Assembly: GCA_035555855.1 (NCBI GenBank)
Contig: DATMGD010000034.1
Span: 50,996-114,995 of the forward strand
Direction of reading: 5' to 3'
Source: Palsa-892 sp035555855
GTDB lineage: Bacteria > Pseudomonadota > Alphaproteobacteria > Rhizobiales > Xanthobacteraceae
DNA length: 64,000 nucleotides
Numbering within the stretch: position 1 is the stretch's first letter; the number at the start of each line of letters is the position of its first letter. The position numbers and the translations under genes are program-made. Under the pieces are notes generated by a model that did no database searches, was not told the DNA's origin, and saw only the letters and a program-made list of their open reading frames with translations. Shown here in pieces: positions 58,286-64,000 of the stretch.

Positions 58286-58765
58286 ATGAAAATTAATTTC
58301 GTCTCCGCCGCATTTTCGATCGCGGCCGCCGCCGTATTAACGTTAGCGGGCGCCTGGTTTTTTCAACTCGTCGTCGGCCTTTCGCCGTGCCCGCTCTGTC
58401 TCGACCAGCGCGTGCCGTACTACGTCGCTGTTCCGCTCGCGCTCGGTGTCGCTTCGCTCGCGCAGAACGAGACGCTCGCGCGCATCGGCTTTTATGTGCT
58501 CGCCTTCGTGCTTGCGATCGCGTTTGCGCTCGCCGTCTATCACGCCGGCGTCGAATGGAAATTCTGGGAAGGTCCGGCGGATTGCTCGGCGGCCGTCGTC
58601 AATCTCGGCAGCGGCAGCCTGATCGAGCAGATGAACCAGTCGCGCGTCGTGCGTTGCGACGAAGCGCCGTGGCGGCTGTTCGGCATTTCGCTCGCCGGCT
58701 ACAACGCGCTGATCGCGGGGACGCTGACGCTGTTCGCGCTGTGGGTCGCGCGCCGCAAAGCGTAA
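58286..58765 (+). CDS. dsbB: Disulfide bond formation protein B (DsbB)
   Basis: The 159-residue inner-membrane protein has four hydrophobic segments (about 10-30, 43-60, 66-85 and 134-154). The first redox pair is C35-P-L-C38 after the first helix. The second is C100 and C124 in the second periplasmic loop (ADCSA and VRCDE), matching DsbB. It reoxidises a DsbA-like oxidase and passes electrons to quinone. The final WRLFGISLAGYNALIAG segment is typical of alphaproteobacterial DsbB. It is divergent from the RlpA-like gene. Confidence 0.92.
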   Translation: MKINFVSAAFSIAAAAVLTLAGAWFFQLVVGLSPCPLCLDQRVPYYVAVPLALGVASLAQNETLARIGFYVLAFVLAIAFALAVYHAGVEWKFWEGPADCSAAVVNLGSGSLIEQMNQSRVVRCDEAPWRLFGISLAGYNALIAGTLTLFALWVARRKA

Positions 58766-58774
58766 CGCGAGAAA

Positions 58775-59401
58775 CTACGGCTCCAGCTCCGTATCCCAGT
58801 AAAGATAATCGAGCCAGCTCTCGTGCAGATAGTTCGGCGGGAATAGCCGGCCGTTCCTGTGCAGGTCGCCGACCGAAGGCTGGAACGGCGACTGGTGTGG
58901 AAACATGCCCGATTCTTTCGGCGACAAGCCGCCCTTTCTGAGATTGCACGGCGAGCACGCCGCGACGACGTTTTCCCATGTCGTCTCGCCGCCCTTCGAG
59001 CGCGGGATGACGTGATCGAAGGTGAGGTCGTCGCGCGAGCCGCAATACTGGCAGGAGAAGCGGTCGCGCAGAAAAACATTGAAGCGCGTGAAGGCCGGTT
59101 GCCGCAGCGGCCGCACATAGCTCTTGAGCGCGACGACGCTCGGCAGCTTCATCTCGAAGCTCGGGCTGTGCACCGCGTGGTCGTAAAGCGCGACGATATT
59201 CACGCGATCGAGAAACACCGCCTTGATGGTGTCCTGCCACGACCAGATCGAGAGCGGGTAATAGCTCAGCGGACGAAAATCCGCGTTGAGCACCAGCGCA
59301 GGCCAGGAACCAGGCGGCGAACCGGGATGCGAATCGGGCGATGCACCGCCGGACGACACCGCAGGCGACACGGCAACGTTCAAGAACGACTCCCTGAACA
59401 C
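58775..59401 (-). CDS. HNH endonuclease family protein
   Basis: The 208-residue protein has an N-terminal domain with ALVLNADFRPLSYYPLSIWSWQDTIKAVFLDRV, usual for this HNH family. The HNH nuclease part is RFSCQYCGSRDDLTFDHVIPRSKGGETTWENVVAACSPCNLRKG (about 116-160). It has two zinc CxxC pairs and the DH catalytic dyad. This group is widely conserved in alphaproteobacteria as a single chromosomal gene outside any restriction locus. Its role is unknown, possibly DNA repair or turnover. The first 35 residues are Ser/Pro/Gly-rich, so a later start is possible. Confidence 0.88.
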   Translation of the reverse strand: MFRESFLNVAVSPAVSSGGASPDSHPGSPPGSWPALVLNADFRPLSYYPLSIWSWQDTIKAVFLDRVNIVALYDHAVHSPSFEMKLPSVVALKSYVRPLRQPAFTRFNVFLRDRFSCQYCGSRDDLTFDHVIPRSKGGETTWENVVAACSPCNLRKGGLSPKESGMFPHQSPFQPSVGDLHRNGRLFPPNYLHESWLDYLYWDTELEP

Positions 59402-59524
59402 GGGCCGTTCGGCGTCCGGTTGATCCGGCCGCTGGCCGAGTTCGGCTCATATTGTAGCGATTCGATGATGGCTTTGTGAAGCGGCTTGAAAAGCCGCGCC
59501 CCGCCTCATCTCCCGGCGTAGCGG

Positions 59525-60199
59525 TCAGCCTTTCGGCTGGAACGCCCGCGCCAGAAACGCGCCGCCGAGCCGCAAACCATCGCCGTCGATCCCATGACCG
59601 AGACCCTGCGAGAGATGCCACTCGACCGGCACTTCGAGCGCCGCGAGCGTCTGCGCCGCCATGAACATCTCCTGCGGCGGAATCAGCTCGTCCCGGTCGC
59701 CGTGCACCAGCAGCACCGGCGGCATGCATTTGATCGAGCCGATGAAGCCCGCTTCATCGACCTCCATCGTCGGCATGACATGCATGCCCGAATAGCCGAC
59801 GACCGCGAGCGGCGCGGCGGCGCGGCGCAAGCCGATATAGAGCGACATCATCGTGCCCTGGCTGAAACCGACAAGCGCGAGGCGATCGGGTGGAAGCCCC
59901 CAATGCGCAAGCTCGGCGTCGAGATACTGATGCAGGGCGGGCGCCGCCTGCTGCACGCCGGTCCAGCGTTCTTCCATGTCGCGCATGGTGAGCGGAAACC
60001 ACTGCCGCCCCATCGGCGCGCCGGCGCACGGCTCCGGCGCATTCGGCGAGGCGAAGGCCGTGTCCGGCAGCATCGATTGCCACTCGCCGCCGAGCGCGAT
60101 CAGGTCGTTGCCGTCGGCGCCATAGCCGTGCAGCAGCACGACGAGCTGCTTGGCCTTGCCGGACTGCGGCGCCATGCGCGGGCCAGTGAGCATTGTCAT
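59525..60199 (-). CDS. Phospholipase/carboxylesterase family protein (alpha/beta hydrolase)
   Basis: The 224-residue hydrolase begins with LVVLLHGYGADGNDLI (oxyanion region). Its nucleophile elbow is GFSQG (about 116-120), followed by PPVLLVHGDRDELIPP with the acid residue, and LGHGIDGDGL with the catalytic His. This is the acyl-protein-thioesterase/carboxylesterase family and it should cleave short acyl esters. The ATG at 60199 overlaps the stop of the glycosylase gene by four bases, so they are cotranslated. Confidence 0.9.
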   Translation of the reverse strand: MTMLTGPRMAPQSGKAKQLVVLLHGYGADGNDLIALGGEWQSMLPDTAFASPNAPEPCAGAPMGRQWFPLTMRDMEERWTGVQQAAPALHQYLDAELAHWGLPPDRLALVGFSQGTMMSLYIGLRRAAAPLAVVGYSGMHVMPTMEVDEAGFIGSIKCMPPVLLVHGDRDELIPPQEMFMAAQTLAALEVPVEWHLSQGLGHGIDGDGLRLGGAFLARAFQPKG

Positions 60200-60894
60200 T
60201 TTTTGGTTTCCATTTGAATGGGACCGCGCGCGGGGCTTGCCCCGTTCGCGGCAAGGGGAATGCCGTCGCGTTTTTTGACCGCAGCGTAATAAGCCCAGAA
60301 CAGATAGGCCGCAACGCCGCGCACCGGCCGCCACGCTTCGCCGAGCTTGTGCATGCGCTTCACGTCGGGCCGTTTCCTCAGCTTGAAGGCGAGGCGAATG
60401 GCTTCCTGCACCGCAAGATCGCCGGCAGGCCAGGCGTCGGCATGGCCGATGCAAAAGAGAAGATAAATATCGGCGGTCCACGGCCCGATGCCCTTTACCG
60501 CCGTCATCATCGCGTGCGCCTCATCCGCCGGCATGTGATGCAGCGCGTCGAGGTCGAGCTTGCCGTCCCGCACCGCTCGCGCGACTTCCCGGAATGTCTT
60601 GATCTTCGGCCGCGACAAGCCGGCTCGTTTGAACTGCGGCGCACGCGCTTGAAGCACCGTGTCGTGATGAAACGGATCGAAGCTCGTTTCGACCCGCTGC
60701 CAGATCGCCGCCGCGCTCGCGACCGAAAGCTGCTGCGAAACGACGATGCGCGAGAGGCCGCGAAAGCCGCCGTCGCGCTTTCGGAGCGGCGGGCGGCCGG
60801 CGACCTTGAATACCTCCTTGAGGCGCGGATCGAGCTTCAGGAGCAGCTCCAGCCCGGATTCGAGGTCGCTTTCGGTTTCGATACGGCGAGACAT
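60196..60894 (-). CDS. DNA-3-methyladenine glycosylase II (AlkA-like HhH-GPD)
   Basis: The 232-residue enzyme removes alkylated purines from DNA. It has SRIVVSQQLSVASAAAIWQRV, then the helix-hairpin-helix MMTAVKGIGPWTADIYLLF (about 131-149) and the catalytic aspartate D159 in AWPAGDLAVQEAI. The fold is that of compact bacterial AlkA without the N-terminal Ada or extra domain. The start at 60894 is preferred over GTG at 60903, because GGAAGGA lies 12 bp upstream. It forms a two-gene operon with the esterase and is divergent from gluQ, 63 bp away. Confidence 0.9.
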   Translation of the reverse strand: MSRRIETESDLESGLELLLKLDPRLKEVFKVAGRPPLRKRDGGFRGLSRIVVSQQLSVASAAAIWQRVETSFDPFHHDTVLQARAPQFKRAGLSRPKIKTFREVARAVRDGKLDLDALHHMPADEAHAMMTAVKGIGPWTADIYLLFCIGHADAWPAGDLAVQEAIRLAFKLRKRPDVKRMHKLGEAWRPVRGVAAYLFWAYYAAVKKRDGIPLAANGASPARGPIQMETKK

Positions 60895-60957
60895 AATTCT
60901 CACTTGTCCTTCCGGCTAAACTTCCGTCAAGAACATTGCGCGTTATATTGAGCTGTC

Positions 60958-61827
60958 ATGTCGAAATCCCCTGCCAAGCCAGTCTTTCGTTTTGCGCCCT
61001 CCCCGAACGGCTACCTTCACCTCGGACACGCCTATTCGGCGCTGCTGAACTACGACATGGCGCAGAAAGCAGGCGGGCGCCTCCTGGTGCGGATCGAGGA
61101 TATCGATCCGACGCGCTGCCGGCCGGAATACGAGATCGCCATCCGGCAGGACTTGGAGTGGCTCGGCATCCTGTTCGAGCGCCCGGTGCGGCGGCAGTCG
61201 GAATATTTCTCCGACTATCGCACGGCGCTGATGCGGCTCGAGGAAGCAGGCCTGCTGTTCACCTCGTTCGAGACCCGCAACGAAATCACCAAGCTCGTCA
61301 CGGCGCGCGGCCCCGATTGGCCGCACGATCCCGACGGCTCGCCGCTTTATCCGGGCAATGCGCGCAGCATGACATCCGAGGAGCGCGTGCAGCGGATCGG
61401 ACGCGGCGAGCCCTATGCGCTGCGGCTCGACCTTGAGACGGCGCTGGAGCGCATAAACAAGCCGCTGTTCTGGCATGAAACCAACGAAGACAATCCGCGC
61501 GATATCGAGGCGCATCCCGAACGATGGGGCGATGTCGTGCTCGGCCGCAAGGAAACGCCGGCGAGCTATCACCTCGCCTGCGTGCTCGACGACGCACTGC
61601 AAGGCGTCACCCATGTCGTGCGCGGCATGGACCTTTATGAAAGCACGTCGATCCACCGGCTGTTGCAGGAAGTCCTCGGGCTGCCTGCGCCGGTCTATCA
61701 CCACCACAAGCTGGTTCTCGACGAAGACGGCAAGAAGCTCGCCAAGCGCACGCGCTCGACGACGCTGCGCGATTTGCGCGTGCAAGGCTGGAGCGCAAAG
61801 GATGTCCGCCAGCGCGTCGGGCTTTGA
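60958..61827 (+). CDS. gluQ: Glutamyl-Q tRNA(Asp) synthetase (GluQRS), lacking the zinc cysteines
   Basis: This 289-residue truncated glutamyl-tRNA-synthetase homologue attaches glutamate to queuosine in tRNA-Asp. It has FAPSPNGYLHLGHAYSALLNY (HIGH as HLGH), the ATP site, RIEDIDPTRCRPEY and KLAKR as KMSKS equivalent. The anticodon-binding C-terminal domain is absent, as expected. In the usual zinc site (C-x-C, Y, C) the cysteines are replaced: S103, E105 and A135, though Y131 is kept, so this form is likely zinc-free. It is convergent with meaA with no gap between stops. The ATG at 60958 is preferred. Confidence 0.93.
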   Translation: MSKSPAKPVFRFAPSPNGYLHLGHAYSALLNYDMAQKAGGRLLVRIEDIDPTRCRPEYEIAIRQDLEWLGILFERPVRRQSEYFSDYRTALMRLEEAGLLFTSFETRNEITKLVTARGPDWPHDPDGSPLYPGNARSMTSEERVQRIGRGEPYALRLDLETALERINKPLFWHETNEDNPRDIEAHPERWGDVVLGRKETPASYHLACVLDDALQGVTHVVRGMDLYESTSIHRLLQEVLGLPAPVYHHHKLVLDEDGKKLAKRTRSTTLRDLRVQGWSAKDVRQRVGL

Positions 61828-63834
61828 TCAGGCCGCGTTCTTGCCGGCGGCCCGCTCGACGATATCGACGAGATTACCGAGGATGCGGTTGACCTCGTAA
61901 TCCTTCGGCGTGAAGACGGCGGCAACCCCGGCCTTCTTCAAAAGCGCCTCGTCCTCCGGCGGAATGATACCGCCGACGACGACCGGCGCGCCGATGCCCT
62001 CGCTGCGCAATCTTTCCAGCACTTCACGCACCAGCGGCACATGGCTGCCGGACAAAATCGACAGCCCGACGACATGCACGTTCTCGTCACGCGCGGCGTT
62101 GACGATCTCTTCGGGTGTCAGCCGAATGCCCTGATAGACGACCTCCATGCCCGAATCACGCGCGCGGGCCGCGATCTGCTCGGCGCCGTTCGAGTGGCCG
62201 TCGAGCCCCGGCTTGCCGACCAGCACCTTCATGCGGCGGCCAAGGCGCCGCGACGCGGCATTCACCCGCTCGCGGATTTCATCGAGACCTTCGGCGTCGT
62301 TCCTCACGGCGGAGGCAACGCCGGTCGGCGCGCGATATTCGCCGAACACCTTGCGGAGCGCCGCACCCCACTCGCCGGTGGTGACGCCGGCCTTGGCGCA
62401 GGCGATCGACACCGGCATGATGTTCGAGCCGTCCGCTGCCGCGCGCGAAAGCGCCTGCAATGTATGGCGCACAGCGATCTGGTCGCGGCGCTCGCGCCAC
62501 GCCTTGAGGCGGGCGATTTGCTCGTCCTCGACTTCCTTCGGCACGGTGAGGATCGCATCGGTACCGGTCGAAAGCGGCGACGGCTCGGTTTCGGTGAATT
62601 TATTGACGCCGACGACCGTCTGCTCGCCGCGCTCGATGGCCTCCAGGCGTTTCGTGTTCGATTCGACGAGCCGCTCTTTCATGTAGCCCGACTCGACGGC
62701 CTTCACCGCGCCGCCCATTTTCTCGAGCTGCATCAGCTCTTCGCGCGCCTCGGCTTTCAGTTCGCCGACCTTGCGCGCGACTTCCTTCGAGCCGTCGAAG
62801 AGATCAGCGTATTCTAGGAGATCCGTCTCGAAGGCAACGATCTGCTGCATGCGGATCGACCACTGCTGATCCCACGGCCGCGGCAGGCCGAGCGCCTCAT
62901 TCCACGCCGGAAGCTGCACCGCGCGGGCGCGCGCGCCTTTCGACAGCGTAACGGCGAGCATCTCGATCAGGATGCGATAGACGTTGTTTTCCGGCTGCTG
63001 CTCGGTGAGCCCCAATGAGTTCACCTGCACGCCGTAGCGGAAGCGGCGGTGTTTTTCGTTCTTCACGCCGTAGCGTTCAAAGGTGATCTCGTCCCACAGC
63101 TCGCAGAACGCCCGCATTTTGCAGAGTTCAGTGACGAAGCGGATGCCGGCATTCACAAAAAACGAAATGCGCCCGACGACCTCCTCGAACGCCTCGCCCT
63201 TCACTTCGCCCGACGCCTTCACCGCGTCTAACACGGCAATGGCATTGGCGAGCGCATAAGCGAGTTCCTGCTGCGGCGTCGCGCCCGCTTCCTGCAGGTG
63301 ATACGAGCAGACATTCATCGGATTCCATTTCGGAATCGCGCGCGTCGAATAAAGGATCGTGTCTTTCACGAGCCGCATCGACGGCTGCGGCGGGAACACA
63401 TAGGTGCCGCGCGAGAGATATTCTTTCAGGATGTCGTTCTGCGTCGTGCCGGAAAGCGCGCCCTTATCGACGCCCTGTTCCTCGGCAAGCGCGACGTAAA
63501 GCGCGAGCAACCAGGCCGCCGTCGCATTGATCGTCATCGAGGTGTTCATGCGGTCGAGGGGAATGCCCTCGAACAGCGTGCGCATGTCGCCGATGTGTGA
63601 GATCGGCACGCCGACCTTGCCGACCTCGCCGCGCGCCAGCGGATGGTCGGAATCGTAACCCGTCTGGGTCGGAAGATCGAAGGCGACCGAGAGACCGGTC
63701 TGGCCTTTCGCGAGATTCGAGCGGTAGAGCTTGTTCGACTCCGCCGCCGTCGAATGGCCCGCGTAAGTGCGGATGAGCCAGGGAGTGTCGCGTTTCGTCC
63801 CGCGCTTGCCCGGTTCTCCAGTCGCCTCCGTCAT
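61828..63834 (-). CDS. meaA: Ethylmalonyl-CoA mutase (MeaA), B12-dependent
   Basis: The 668-residue single-chain mutase has a catalytic TIM barrel (about 1-520). It contains TYAGHSTAAESNKLYRSNLAKGQTGLSVAFDLPTQTGYDSDHP and MNTSMTINATAAWLLALYVA. Its C-terminal B12-binding domain (about 535-665) has GLDGHSNGAEQIA (the DxHxxG motif near 545), SILSGSH and VVGGIIPPED. The ending and length fit MeaA/Ecm of the ethylmalonyl-CoA pathway, converting ethylmalonyl-CoA to methylsuccinyl-CoA during C2 assimilation. Methylmalonyl-CoA mutase is closely related but typically larger or two-subunit. Other pathway genes (ccr, mch, mcl) are not in the window. Confidence 0.9.
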   Translation of the reverse strand: MTEATGEPGKRGTKRDTPWLIRTYAGHSTAAESNKLYRSNLAKGQTGLSVAFDLPTQTGYDSDHPLARGEVGKVGVPISHIGDMRTLFEGIPLDRMNTSMTINATAAWLLALYVALAEEQGVDKGALSGTTQNDILKEYLSRGTYVFPPQPSMRLVKDTILYSTRAIPKWNPMNVCSYHLQEAGATPQQELAYALANAIAVLDAVKASGEVKGEAFEEVVGRISFFVNAGIRFVTELCKMRAFCELWDEITFERYGVKNEKHRRFRYGVQVNSLGLTEQQPENNVYRILIEMLAVTLSKGARARAVQLPAWNEALGLPRPWDQQWSIRMQQIVAFETDLLEYADLFDGSKEVARKVGELKAEAREELMQLEKMGGAVKAVESGYMKERLVESNTKRLEAIERGEQTVVGVNKFTETEPSPLSTGTDAILTVPKEVEDEQIARLKAWRERRDQIAVRHTLQALSRAAADGSNIMPVSIACAKAGVTTGEWGAALRKVFGEYRAPTGVASAVRNDAEGLDEIRERVNAASRRLGRRMKVLVGKPGLDGHSNGAEQIAARARDSGMEVVYQGIRLTPEEIVNAARDENVHVVGLSILSGSHVPLVREVLERLRSEGIGAPVVVGGIIPPEDEALLKKAGVAAVFTPKDYEVNRILGNLVDIVERAAGKNAA

Positions 63835-63842
63835 TCAAATCC

Positions 63843-64000
63843 TCAACGCCTGATCAATCCAATCACAAACAACAGGATCACCGCGCCGATCGCCGCCGCG
63901 ATGATCGAACCGATAATGCCGCCGCCGAGATTGATGCCGAGCCTTGGAAACAGCCAGCCCGCGACCACGGCGCCGACGATGCCGACGACGATGTTTCCGA
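63843..64000 (-). CDS. GlsB/YeaQ/YmgE-family membrane protein, C-terminal part (cut by window edge)
   Basis: The last 51 codons on the minus strand read GNIVVGIVGAVVAGWLFPRLGINLGGGIIGSIIAAAIGAVILLFVIGLIRR and stop at 63843. That is the glycine-patterned third of a transglycosylase-associated (GlsB) protein. The start lies beyond the window. Its stop is eight bases upstream of the meaA start, so it may be cotranscribed with meaA. It is distinct from the family member at 38289. Confidence 0.85.
   Translation of the reverse strand, partial: GNIVVGIVGAVVAGWLFPRLGINLGGGIIGSIIAAAIGAVILLFVIGLIRR

Noticed and set aside
58599..59729. 376-residue minus-strand frame over the HNH gene
   Set aside because: The HNH frame at 58775-59401 has zinc and catalytic motifs; the longer one is out of frame and extends into non-coding DNA and dsbB.

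Overview
The window is about 64 kb of high-GC chromosome, densely coding on both strands. It most likely comes from an alphaproteobacterium of the order Hyphomicrobiales (Rhizobiales), near Bradyrhizobiaceae/Xanthobacteraceae. The evidence is protein content (NdvA-type glucan exporter, MeaA/ethylmalonyl-CoA mutase, DUF2336 and DUF930 proteins, a four-domain copper nitrite reductase), two Irr-type iron control elements, and two copies of a 44-bp intergenic element of a type I associate with Bradyrhizobium relatives. No integrase, transposase, phage gene, CRISPR array or rRNA was found. The only RNA genes seen are tRNA-Arg(CCU) and tRNA-Leu(CAA).

Layout, left part (1-20.3 kb). The window opens in the N-terminal third of an asparagine-synthase-like amidotransferase (probably of the N-acetylglutaminylglutamine type). 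A complete TRAP transporter dctP-dctQ-dctM follows, with a hairpin between dctP and dctQ. Next is a cytochrome c / cupredoxin / NirK fusion preceded by an FNR-like site and a perfect 20-bp tandem repeat, then a TPR-sulfotransferase. A very AT-rich block precedes an outer-membrane protein made of two tandem copies of one beta-barrel; a single-barrel relative lies convergent to it. An acyl-CoA synthetase and tRNA-Arg follow. A winged-helix/TPR regulator is divergent from a DUF4242 gene and an MddA-like methanethiol S-methyltransferase. Two GT9 glycosyltransferase genes, an FtsX-type ABC pair and a YdeI-family gene close this part.

Layout, middle (20.3-37 kb). A small aromatic-acid cluster (galC-like aldolase, TctC-type binding protein, galB-like hydratase) faces a LysR regulator across a perfect 9-bp dyad. 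Three ABC importers follow on the minus strand: an Fbp/AfuA-like system, an iron(III) FbpA-FbpB pair behind two ICE-like boxes, and a polyamine-type potF-G-H-I operon whose last gene is an FbpC-type ATPase. A divergent gene encodes a cysteine-form relative of glycine/proline reductase component B.

Layout, right part (37-64 kb). This is mostly housekeeping and envelope content: DUF2336, GlsB and YidB proteins, a DUF3772-MscS channel, a CAP-domain lipoprotein, a second acyl-CoA synthetase, a flippase, DUF924, a histidine-rich CobW GTPase, a DacF-type carboxypeptidase, a thiolase, NdvA, an orphan NitT/TauT-type binding protein, YqaA, DUF930, AbrB, an L,D-transpeptidase and a redoxin. A broken protoglobin sits against tRNA-Leu. 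RlpA, DsbB, an HNH nuclease, a carboxylesterase, an AlkA-like glycosylase, GluQ and MeaA finish the window, which ends inside a second GlsB-family gene.

Themes: nutrient import (one TRAP system, three ABC importers and two orphan binding proteins), facultative denitrification, iron-responsive control and envelope remodelling. I did not find a clearly new multi-gene system. The best leads are the mddA locus with its regulator, the double-barrel porin, the fbpC/pot arrangement with ICE boxes, the cysteine-form GrdB relative and the decaying protoglobin at a tRNA.
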